Source: Streptomyces swartbergensis (GTDB lineage: Bacteria > Actinomycetota > Actinomycetes > Streptomycetales > Streptomycetaceae). From it: a stretch of DNA of 32,656 nucleotides. Position numbers and translations under genes: made by a program. The notes beneath the pieces are model-generated. The model was given only the letters and a program-made list of their open reading frames with translations. It ran no database searches and had not been told where the DNA came from. Shown in pieces: positions 15,985-23,156 of the stretch (the first letter of the stretch is position 1; each line of letters begins with the position of its first letter). Location: the NCBI RefSeq assembly GCF_002148965.1, contig NZ_NGFN01000011.1, positions 1 to 32,656 on the forward strand. Reading direction: 5' to 3'.

Positions 15985-17906
15985 GCACACGCGACCGAAG
16001 CCCGAAGACCTACACCCGGCTCACCCACCCCCTGGTCAGGGACTCACGCGACGAGCCCTTCCGCCGGGCCACCTGGGAGGAGGCCCTGGACCGGGCCGCC
16101 CGGGGACTGGCACGCAACCGCGGCGCGTTCGGCATGTTCTCCTGCGCCCGGGCGACGAACGAGACGAACTACGTCGCCCAGAAGTTCGCCCGGGTCGTCA
16201 TGGGCACCAACAACGTCGACTCCTGCAACCGCACCTGCCACGCTCCGAGCGTGGCGGGCCTGTCGGCGGCGTTCGGCTCGGGCGGCGGGACGTCGTCGTA
16301 CGAGGAGATCGAGCACACCGACGTCATCGTGATGTGGGGCTCCAACGCCCGTTTCGCGCACCCGATCTTCTTCCAGCACGTGCTGAGGGGGATCAGGAAC
16401 GGCGCCCGGATGTACGCGGTCGATCCGCGCCGGACCTCGACCGCCGAGTGGGCGGAGAGCTGGCTGGGCCTCAACGTCGGCACCGACATCGCGATGGCGC
16501 ACGCGATCGGCCGCGAGATCATCCACGCGGGCCTCGCGAACGAGGCGTTCATCGCGCGGGCGACCAGCGGTTTCGAGGAGTACAAGGCGCTGGTCGAGCC
16601 GTGGACGCTGTCGCTCGCCGAGAAGGTGACGGGCGTACCGGCCGCCGCCATCCGCGAGCTGGCGCACGCCTATGCCCGCGCCGAGCGTGCCCAGTTGTGC
16701 TGGACCCTCGGCATCACCGAGCACCACAACGGCACCGACAACGTCCGCGCCCTGATCAACCTGTCCCTGCTCACCGGGCACGTCGGCCGCTACGGCTCCG
16801 GGCTGCAACCCCTGCGCGGGCAGAACAACGTGCAGGGCGGCGGCGACATGGGCGCGATCCCCAACCGCCTGCCCGGCTTCCAGGACATCCTCGACCCGGA
16901 CGTCCGGCTGAAGTTCGAGTCGGCCTGGGACACCGTCATCCAGCCGCACTACGGGCTGAACCTCACGGACATGTTCGAGGCGATGGAGGACGGCACGCTC
17001 AAGGCCGTCTACTGCGTCGGCGAGAACCCGGCCCAGTCGGAGGCGGACAGCGAGCAGGCCGTACGGCGTCTGAAGGCCCTCGACTTTCTCATCGTGCAGG
17101 ACATCTTCCTCACGAAGACGGCCGAGCTCGCGGACGTCGTCCTGCCGGCCACGGCCGGCTGGGCGGAGACCGACGGCACGACCACCAACAGCGAGCGGCG
17201 CGTGCAGCGCGTCCGCAAAGCCGTCACCCCGCCCGGCGAGGCCCGCGAGGACATCGACATCATCTGCGACCTCGCGGCCCGCCTCGGCCAAGACTGGAAG
17301 TACGCCGACGCCGAGACCGTGTGGAACGAGCTCAGGTCGGTCTCGCCCGACCACTACGGCATGACCTACGAGCGTCTGGAGGAGCACCAGGGCATCCAGT
17401 GGCCGTGCCCCAGTACCGAGGGGCTCGAACCGACCTACCTGCACGGCCGGTTGTGGGAGCCCGACCCCGCGCGACGCGGTCCGCTCGCGCCCTTCGGGAT
17501 CGTGCAGCACGACCCGCCCGTGGACCTCACCGACGAGGAGTACCCGATCCGGCTCACCACCGGTCGGCGGCTCGACTCGTACAACACCGGTGTGCAGAGC
17601 GGCGGTTACGCCTCGCCACTGCGGCGCGGGGAGTACATCGAGCTGTGCCCGGAGGACGCCGAGCGCTACGGAGTCGTGGTCGGCGAGCAGGTCCAGGTCA
17701 CCTCGCGGCGCGGGTCGGTGACCGCGCCCGTGTGGGTGGACACCGCGCTGCGGCCCGGGCTCGCCTTCATGACCATGCACTTCCCGGACGAGGTGGACAC
17801 CAACGCGCTGACGATCGAGGCGAACTGCCCGATCGCGGGGACGGCGGAGTTCAAGGCGTCGGCGATCCGGATCGAGAAGCTGCCCGTCGCGACCATCGTG
17901 AGGTGA
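15981..17906 (+). CDS. fdhA: Formate dehydrogenase catalytic subunit, Mo-bis-MGD domains only (split)
   Basis: The 641-residue protein corresponds to the molybdopterin part of formate dehydrogenase alpha. The active-site motif NVDSCNRTCHAPSVAGL gives Cys86 (selenocysteine in E. coli FdhF) followed by His87. ALINLSLLTGHVGRYGSGL and GQNNVQGGGDMG are cofactor-binding segments, and TGRRLDSYNTGVQS starts the C-terminal dinucleotide-binding domain. It oxidises formate to CO2 in the cytosol. The N-terminal [4Fe-4S] domain normally in this polypeptide is absent: the protein begins where that domain ends (TYTRLTHPLVRD, PFRRATWEEALD). The missing part is the C-terminus of the protein encoded at 19732-20592. 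Start ATG 15981 overlaps the previous stop. An upstream in-frame extension would run inside the preceding gene and is rejected. Confidence 0.93.
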   Translation: MSTRDRSPKTYTRLTHPLVRDSRDEPFRRATWEEALDRAARGLARNRGAFGMFSCARATNETNYVAQKFARVVMGTNNVDSCNRTCHAPSVAGLSAAFGSGGGTSSYEEIEHTDVIVMWGSNARFAHPIFFQHVLRGIRNGARMYAVDPRRTSTAEWAESWLGLNVGTDIAMAHAIGREIIHAGLANEAFIARATSGFEEYKALVEPWTLSLAEKVTGVPAAAIRELAHAYARAERAQLCWTLGITEHHNGTDNVRALINLSLLTGHVGRYGSGLQPLRGQNNVQGGGDMGAIPNRLPGFQDILDPDVRLKFESAWDTVIQPHYGLNLTDMFEAMEDGTLKAVYCVGENPAQSEADSEQAVRRLKALDFLIVQDIFLTKTAELADVVLPATAGWAETDGTTTNSERRVQRVRKAVTPPGEAREDIDIICDLAARLGQDWKYADAETVWNELRSVSPDHYGMTYERLEEHQGIQWPCPSTEGLEPTYLHGRLWEPDPARRGPLAPFGIVQHDPPVDLTDEEYPIRLTTGRRLDSYNTGVQSGGYASPLRRGEYIELCPEDAERYGVVVGEQVQVTSRRGSVTAPVWVDTALRPGLAFMTMHFPDEVDTNALTIEANCPIAGTAEFKASAIRIEKLPVATIVR

Positions 17907-17911
17907 CGTAA

Positions 17912-19735
17912 GTGGACCTGCACTTCGGCGACAGCAAGCCGACCGACGACGAACGGGCGGCCGTCGACGCCCTGCTCGGGCCTCCGGAGTCCTCCTGGGA
18001 GGGCGCCGACCGCACCGACGCCGATCTCCGGTGGGCTCGTGGCGGACGCGCGGCCCGGGACCGCCGCGACCTGCTGCTGCCGGGGCTGCACGCGATCAAC
18101 GACCGGGTCGGCTGGATCAGCGACGGCGCCCTCGACTACCTGTGCCGGCGGCTGACGGTGCCGCCGGCGGAGGCGTACGGGGTCGCCACCTTCTACGCCA
18201 TGTTCTCGGTGAAGCCGCGTCCGGCGACCGTGCTCCACGTGTGCACCGACCTGGCGTGCGCGGCGGCCGGAGCGCCGGAGCTGTGCGCGGGGATCGAGGC
18301 CCGGCTCGGTCCCGGCAGCGGCGTCGCGGTGGAGCGCAGCCCTTGTCTGGGCCTGTGCGAGCGGGCCCCGGCCGCGCTCGCGATCAGGTCCGGGGATCCG
18401 GTGCGGACGGCGGTGTCGGCACCGGCGACCGTCGGACGAGCCGTCCTGGCCGCGAGCGCCCCCGATTCGGCGCCGGAAGAGCCCCCGGCCGCGCTCGCCG
18501 TGCCCCAGGCCGGGCAGGACGGCCTGATGCTGCTGCACCGCGTCGGTGTGGTCGACCCGGCGTCCCTCGACGACTACCGCGCCCACGGCGGCTACACGGC
18601 CCTGCGCCGGGCCTTCGAGCTGGGCCCCGCAGGGGTCATCCGCGAGGTCACCGACTCGGGCCTGGTCGGGCGCGGCGGCGCCGCCTTCCCGACCGGCCGC
18701 AAGTGGCAGGCCACGGCGTCCCAGCCGGACCATCCGCACTACCTCGTCTGCAACGCCGACGAGTCCGAGCCGGGCACCTTCAAGGACCGCGTGCTCATGG
18801 AGGGCGACCCGTACGCGCTGGTCGAGGCCATGACGATCGCCGGGTACGCGACGGGCGCCCACGAGGGCTACCTCTATCTGCGCGGCGAGTACCCGCGCGC
18901 CCTGCACCTCCTCGAGCACGCGATCGCGCAGGCACGCGCGCGTGGACTGCTCGGCGACGACGTCCTCGGCCAGGGTTACGCCTTCGACATCGAGATCCGG
19001 CGCGGTGCGGGCGCCTACATCTGCGGTGAGGAGACGGCCCTGTTCAACTCCATCGAGGGCTACCGGGGCGAGCCCCGCTCGAAGCCGCCGTTCCCCGTGG
19101 AGAAGGGCCTGTTCGGCAAGCCGACGGCCGAGAACAACGTCGAGACGCTGGTCAACGTCCTGCCGATCCTGACGATGGGTGCCCCGGCGTACGCGGCGAT
19201 CGGCACGGGCAGGTCCACCGGGCCGAAGCTGTTCTGCGTGTCGGGGAGTGTGGAGCGGCCCGGCGTCTACGAGCTGCCGTTCGGTGCGACGCTGGGCGAC
19301 CTGCTCACCCTCGCCGGGGTGCGGGACGGGCTGCGGGCGGTACTGCTCGGCGGGGCGGCGGGCGGCTTCGTACGGACCGACGAGCTCGACATCCCCCTCA
19401 CCTTCGAAGGGACTCGGGAGGCGGGGACGACGCTCGGCTCGGGGGTCGTCATGGCCTTCGACGACAGCGTGCCCCTCCCCCGGCTCCTGCTGCGCATCGC
19501 GGAGTTCTTCCGCGACGAGTCGTGCGGCCAGTGCGTGCCCTGCCGGGTCGGGACCGTGCGGCAGGAGGAGGCGCTGCACCGGATCGTCGAGCGCACCGGC
19601 GCCGACGCCGCCGGGGACATCGCCCTGCTGAGGGAGGTCGGCCGCGCGATGCGGGACGCCTCGATCTGCGGTCTTGGGCAGACCGCGTGGAACGCCGTCG
19701 AATCCGCCATCGACCGTCTGGGGGCGTACGAATGA
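17912..19735 (+). CDS. fdhB: NAD-linked formate dehydrogenase electron-transfer subunit, NuoE-NuoF fusion
   Basis: The 607-residue protein fuses two diaphorase modules. The NuoE-like part (about 30-185) keeps the [2Fe-2S] ligands Cys111, Cys116, Cys145 and Cys149 (CTDLAC, CLGLC). The NuoF-like part (about 200-600) has the NADH/FMN segments GRGGAAFPTGRKW and ADESEPGTFKDR, GAYICGEETAL, and a [4Fe-4S] site Cys538, Cys541, Cys544 and Cys586 (CGQCVPCRVG, SICG). It passes electrons from formate to NAD+, as FdsG and FdsB do as separate proteins in soluble bacterial formate dehydrogenases. GTG 17912 lies 5 bases after the fdhA stop, with GAGGTGA upstream. Its stop overlaps the next ATG by 4 bases. 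A linker of about 20 residues joins the modules. Confidence 0.93.
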   Translation: MDLHFGDSKPTDDERAAVDALLGPPESSWEGADRTDADLRWARGGRAARDRRDLLLPGLHAINDRVGWISDGALDYLCRRLTVPPAEAYGVATFYAMFSVKPRPATVLHVCTDLACAAAGAPELCAGIEARLGPGSGVAVERSPCLGLCERAPAALAIRSGDPVRTAVSAPATVGRAVLAASAPDSAPEEPPAALAVPQAGQDGLMLLHRVGVVDPASLDDYRAHGGYTALRRAFELGPAGVIREVTDSGLVGRGGAAFPTGRKWQATASQPDHPHYLVCNADESEPGTFKDRVLMEGDPYALVEAMTIAGYATGAHEGYLYLRGEYPRALHLLEHAIAQARARGLLGDDVLGQGYAFDIEIRRGAGAYICGEETALFNSIEGYRGEPRSKPPFPVEKGLFGKPTAENNVETLVNVLPILTMGAPAYAAIGTGRSTGPKLFCVSGSVERPGVYELPFGATLGDLLTLAGVRDGLRAVLLGGAAGGFVRTDELDIPLTFEGTREAGTTLGSGVVMAFDDSVPLPRLLLRIAEFFRDESCGQCVPCRVGTVRQEEALHRIVERTGADAAGDIALLREVGRAMRDASICGLGQTAWNAVESAIDRLGAYE

Positions 19736-20592
19736 CCGTCACACCGCTGGGGATCCCGCGCCGCATGCTGGAGTTCACGATCGACGGCGAGGAGGCCAGG
19801 GTCCCCGAGGGCTCGACCCTTCTGGACGCCTGCCGGGCGGCCGGGAAGGACATCCCGACCCTGTGCGAGGGCGACACCCTGCGGCCGAAGAACGCCTGCC
19901 GGGTCTGCGTCGTCGAGGTCGAGGGGGCCCGCACCCTCGTCCCGGCCTGCTCCCGCAAGGCCGAGCCGGGCATGGAGGTGCGCACCGACACCGAGCGGGC
20001 CCGGCACAGCCGGAAGATCGTCCTCGAACTGCTCGCGTCCTCGGTCGACCTGTCGACGACACCCCGGATCGCCGAGTGGCTCAAGGAGTACGAGGCGAAG
20101 CCGGACCGCTTCGGCCCGGACGCGGCCCGGCTCAACGAGGAACCGAAGGTCGACAACGACCTGTACGTACGCGACTACGACAAGTGCATCCTCTGCTACA
20201 AGTGCGTGGACGCCTGCGGCGACCAGTGGCAGAACACCTTCGCGATCTCGGTCGCCGGGCGCGGTTTCGACGCCCGGATCGCCGTGGAGCACGACGCGCC
20301 GCTGACCGACTCGGCGTGTGTGTACTGCGGGAACTGCATCGAGGTGTGCCCGACGGGCGCGCTGTCCTTCAAGTCCGAGTTCGACATGCGCGCGGCGGGT
20401 ACGTGGGACGAGTCGCGGCAGACGGAGACGACCACGGTGTGCGCGTACTGCGGAGTGGGCTGCAACCTGACGCTGCACGTGCAGGACAATGAGATCGTGA
20501 AGGTCACCTCACCGCACGACAACCCGGTGACACACGGCAACCTCTGCATCAAGGGCCGCTTCGGCTACCAGCACGTACAGAACCGGGGCTGA
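19732..20592 (+). CDS. Formate dehydrogenase iron-sulphur subunit carrying the detached N-terminal [4Fe-4S] domain of FdhA
   Basis: The 286-residue protein has four Fe-S regions. Residues 11-80 are a plant-type [2Fe-2S] domain (Cys45, Cys56, Cys59, Cys73). A ferredoxin pair follows (Cys152/155/158/162 and Cys196/199/202/206). Residues 235-286 are the Mo-bis-MGD enzyme [4Fe-4S] domain (Cys237, Cys240, Cys244, Cys272; CAYCGVGC and GNLCIKGRFGYQ). The His-Cys3 cluster that usually follows the [2Fe-2S] domain in FDH/NuoG proteins is missing: the stretch 100-120 has no Cys or His. The protein stops exactly where FdhA begins, so the two chains together rebuild one standard FDH alpha subunit. It must dock tightly on FdhA because its last cluster normally lies next to the molybdenum site. 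It overlaps fdhB by 4 bases. Confidence 0.9.
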   Translation: MTVTPLGIPRRMLEFTIDGEEARVPEGSTLLDACRAAGKDIPTLCEGDTLRPKNACRVCVVEVEGARTLVPACSRKAEPGMEVRTDTERARHSRKIVLELLASSVDLSTTPRIAEWLKEYEAKPDRFGPDAARLNEEPKVDNDLYVRDYDKCILCYKCVDACGDQWQNTFAISVAGRGFDARIAVEHDAPLTDSACVYCGNCIEVCPTGALSFKSEFDMRAAGTWDESRQTETTTVCAYCGVGCNLTLHVQDNEIVKVTSPHDNPVTHGNLCIKGRFGYQHVQNRG

Positions 20593-20599
20593 TCAGGAC

Positions 20600-21448
20600 A
20601 TGGGACGAGTCACGGAACGACGCAAGGTGCTCCGCATCCGGGACGGGGCGGTCTCCAGCCGTCCGGACACGCTCGTCGCGGAGGAGCCCCTGGAGATCCG
20701 GCTGAACGGCAAGCCCCTGGCGATCACCATGCGCACCCCGGGCGACGACTTCGCGCTGGCGGCGGGCTTCCTGGTGAGCGAGGGGGTGCTGGGCGGGCAG
20801 CGGGACCTGCGGAACATCGTCTACTGCGCGGGGGCCAAAGCCGACGGGTCGAACACGTACAACGTGGTCGACGTGCAGACGGCCCCGGACGTGGTGATCC
20901 CCGAGATCACCCTGGAGCGGAACGTCTACACGACCTCCTCCTGCGGCCTGTGCGGCAAGGCGTCGCTGGACGCGGTGCGCACGACGGCCCGCTGGCCCAT
21001 CGCCGACACTCCCCCGGTGCGGGTCACTCCCGAGCTGCTCGCGAGCCTGCCCGACCGGCTGCGCGCGGCCCAGCGGGTCTTCGACCGGACCGGGGGCCTG
21101 CACGCGGCGGCCCTCTTCTCCGAGGACGGCGAGCTGCTGGACGTCCGGGAGGACGTGGGCCGGCACAACGCGGTCGACAAGCTGGTCGGCCGCGCCCTGC
21201 AGAACGGGGACCTGCCGCTGTCGCGGACGATCCTGCTCGTCTCGGGCCGGGCTTCCTTCGAGCTGGCGCAGAAGGCCGTGATGGCCGGTATCCCGGTCCT
21301 GGCGGCGGTGTCGGCGCCGTCCTCGCTGGCGGTGGACCTGGCCGCCGAGACGGGCCTGACGCTGGTGGGCTTCCTGCGGGGCAGCTCCATGAACGTGTAC
21401 GCGGGTGAGGACCGGATCGCCCTGCGGGCCGCGGCCGCCCAGGGCTGA
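20600..21448 (+). CDS. fdhD: Formate dehydrogenase accessory sulphurtransferase FdhD
   Basis: The 282-residue protein is FdhD, which transfers sulphur to the bis-MGD molybdenum cofactor before insertion into formate dehydrogenase. Landmarks are RTPGDDFALAAGFLVSEGV (46-64), the mobile-loop redox pair Cys115-Cys118 (TTSSCGLCGKASL), DVGRHNAVDKLVG near 190 and the C-terminal GRASFELAQKA. It begins 7 bases after the iron-sulphur subunit with AGGA before ATG 20600. Its place as last gene of the operon, and the intact CxxC, support a working molybdenum enzyme. Other molybdenum cofactor genes must lie elsewhere. Confidence 0.96.
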   Translation: MGRVTERRKVLRIRDGAVSSRPDTLVAEEPLEIRLNGKPLAITMRTPGDDFALAAGFLVSEGVLGGQRDLRNIVYCAGAKADGSNTYNVVDVQTAPDVVIPEITLERNVYTTSSCGLCGKASLDAVRTTARWPIADTPPVRVTPELLASLPDRLRAAQRVFDRTGGLHAAALFSEDGELLDVREDVGRHNAVDKLVGRALQNGDLPLSRTILLVSGRASFELAQKAVMAGIPVLAAVSAPSSLAVDLAAETGLTLVGFLRGSSMNVYAGEDRIALRAAAAQG

Positions 21449-21497
21449 GCAGGTTCTCCCGCGACACGGCGGCGGGGCCCCGACCGGCGGGGAGCGC

Positions 21498-21514
21498 CCC
21501 CTGCGCCGCAGGGG
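21498..21514. terminator. Bidirectional hairpin between fdhD and marR-type gene
   Basis: CCCCTGC (21498-21504), loop GCC, GCAGGGG (21508-21514) lies in the 88-base convergent gap. GGGGCCCC blocks on both sides could extend or compete with the stem. It can serve both converging transcripts. Confidence 0.5.
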
Positions 21515-21536
21515 CCCCGTCTCGGCCCGGCCGTCC

Positions 21537-21980
21537 CTAGGGGGTGTCCGCCGCGCCGGATATCCGGAGCAGCATGCCCGTGAACTGCTCGCGTTCGGCC
21601 TCCGACAGCGGGGCGAGCAGCTCGTCGTTGGCGGCGCGGGCCGCCTTCTCGCAGCGTGTCAGCAGCCGGGCTCCCCGGGCGGTGAGGGACACCGCGTTCT
21701 TCCGCCGGTCCTTCGGGTCCGGCTCGCGCACCACCAGGCTCGCCGCCTGGAGGTCGTTCAGGATGCCGACCAGGTCCTTGGGGTCCAGCCCGACCCCGCG
21801 CCCGAGGTCGGCCTGGGCGACGGGGGCCAGGTCGCGGACGGCGGACAGCACCACGTGGTGCCACATCCGCATGTCCTGCTCGGCCAGCGCCGCGGCCACC
21901 AGGGCCCGGCCGCGCGCGGCGGCACGGCCGAGCAGCCAGCTGGGCAGGGAACGGATCGCGGGGAGGGAGACTTCCGACAT
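21537..21980 (-). CDS. MarR family transcriptional regulator
   Basis: The 147-residue protein has the MarR winged-helix layout. An N-terminal dimer helix is followed by DLAPVAQADLGRGVGLDPKDLVGILNDLQ (recognition region, about 53-80), the wing VVREPDPKDRRKNAVSLTARG (84-104) and a C-terminal dimer helix. MarR proteins usually repress a divergent gene and release DNA on binding an aromatic or electrophilic ligand or on oxidation; this one has one cysteine (CEKAARAA). ATG 21980 is chosen from family length. It diverges from an oxidoreductase gene across 103 bases packed with CGTTGG/CCAACG inverted repeats, so it very likely controls both genes. Confidence 0.9.
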   Translation of the reverse strand: MSEVSLPAIRSLPSWLLGRAAARGRALVAAALAEQDMRMWHHVVLSAVRDLAPVAQADLGRGVGLDPKDLVGILNDLQAASLVVREPDPKDRRKNAVSLTARGARLLTRCEKAARAANDELLAPLSEAEREQFTGMLLRISGAADTP

Positions 21981-21993
21981 GGGCGCAGCCTAA

Positions 21994-22068
21994 CCAAGAA
22001 ATCGTTGGTCCTCCCTATGATCGTCTTATACGTTGGGCACTCCGACGAATTCGTTGGGACCACCAACG
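21994..22068. promoter_or_regulatory. MarR operator cluster between marR and the oxidoreductase gene
   Basis: Inverted repeats seen directly are CCAAGAAATCGTTGG (21994-22008), CCGACGAATTCGTTGG (22042-22057, one mismatch) and CGTTGGGACCACCAACG (22052-22068, perfect arms). A further CGTTGG at 22031-22036 faces CCGACG at 22042-22047. Four half-sites therefore alternate at 10-11 base steps, one helical turn. A plausible plus-strand promoter is TTGGTC (22005-22010) with TATACG (22027-22032), which these sites cover. Confidence 0.65.
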
Positions 22069-22083
22069 ACACCCGGAGGTGCG

Positions 22084-23001
22084 ATGCGCCGCGTCCGCTA
22101 CGAATCCCGAGGCGGCCCCCTGTTCATGGAGGAGGCACCGGTCCCCGAGCCCGGCCCCGGAGAACTGCTCGTGCGCGCGGAGGCGATCGGCGTCACGCTC
22201 CCGGTCGTACGCAAGGTCACCGAGGCGGCGGAGCCGGTCCCGCTCGGCGGCGAGATCGCCGGGGAGGTCACGGCCGTCGGCGAGGGCGCCACCCGCTTCG
22301 GCACCGGCGACCGTGTAACAGGACTCTGCCTCGGCCATGGTTACGCCGACTTCGCGCTCCTGCACGAGGCCATGGCCTCCCCGGTCCCGGCGGACGCCGA
22401 CGCCGTCACGGCCGTCGCCCTGGTCCGCAGCGGCCTGATCGCCCTCGGCGCCCTGGAGGCCGCACGGCCCGAGCCGGGTGAGGCGGCCCTCGTCACCGCC
22501 GCGGCGAGCGGTGTCGGGCACCTGGCCGTGCAACTGGCCAGGACGCGGGGCGCCGGACGGGTCGTGGGGGCCGTATCCGACCCGGCCAAGGCCGACTTCG
22601 TCCGCGGCCTCGGCGCCGACCACGTCGTCACGTACGGCGACGACACCTGGGGTACCCCGGTCGACTACGCCCTGGACGCGGTCGGCGGCGAGCTGCTCAC
22701 CCCGGCCCTCGCCGCGCTCGCCCCGGAGGGACGGCTGGTGGCGTACAGCTCGGGAGGCGGCACCATCCAGGCGTACGACCTGCTGGCCGGCGCCAAGTCG
22801 GTGATCGGGTTCCAGATGGCCCGTGTCGCGCGCGGGAAGCCGGAGTTGTACGAACAGTGGCGCGAGGAACTGTGGCGGCTGTTCGCGGCCGGAGAGGTCA
22901 AGCCCGTCGTCCACGGGGAGTTCGCCCTTCAGGACGCGGCGAAGGCGCACAGGGAGATCGAGGCGAGGGCCAACCTCGGCAAGGTCGTCCTGATCCCCTG
23001 A
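22084..23001 (+). CDS. Zinc-independent medium-chain dehydrogenase/reductase (quinone oxidoreductase-like)
   Basis: The 305-residue protein has the GroES-like N-terminal domain (VPEPGPGELLVRAEAIGV; LGGEIAGEVTAVGEGA) and a Rossmann domain with the NADPH motif ALVTAAASGVGHLAVQLA (about 135-152). The structural and catalytic zinc cysteines of alcohol dehydrogenases are absent, placing it with quinone oxidoreductase/zeta-crystallin-type enzymes that reduce quinones, enones or similar electrophiles. ATG 22084 follows CCGGAGG by 4 bases. It is transcribed away from the marR-type gene through a repeat-dense operator region, a common arrangement for a ligand-induced detoxification enzyme. The true substrate is unknown. 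Confidence 0.88.
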   Translation: MRRVRYESRGGPLFMEEAPVPEPGPGELLVRAEAIGVTLPVVRKVTEAAEPVPLGGEIAGEVTAVGEGATRFGTGDRVTGLCLGHGYADFALLHEAMASPVPADADAVTAVALVRSGLIALGALEAARPEPGEAALVTAAASGVGHLAVQLARTRGAGRVVGAVSDPAKADFVRGLGADHVVTYGDDTWGTPVDYALDAVGGELLTPALAALAPEGRLVAYSSGGGTIQAYDLLAGAKSVIGFQMARVARGKPELYEQWREELWRLFAAGEVKPVVHGEFALQDAAKAHREIEARANLGKVVLIP

Positions 23002-23156
23002 CGCACGCTTCTTGTGGGGGGTCTGTGCAGCCAAGTACCGTCTGTGGCCCACACATGGGACGTGGGATGTCCGCTTGTCCGAATGACTGCTCCCCGGATT
23101 TCTGTTCCCATGCCTCGGTGGTCCAGCCGACAGACGCATGAAGGGCAGGTCGCACC

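Noticed and set aside
13438-15990. An 850-codon minus-strand frame spanning the carrier and the ketopantoate reductase-like gene
   Set aside because: It is Arg/Pro/Gly-rich without family motifs, is antisense to one real gene and out of frame with the other, and crosses the divergent promoter.
16201-16260. Possible selenocysteine (in-frame UGA) at the formate dehydrogenase active site
   Set aside because: The active-site codon is an ordinary Cys codon (NRTCH); no in-frame stop or SECIS-like hairpin is needed.
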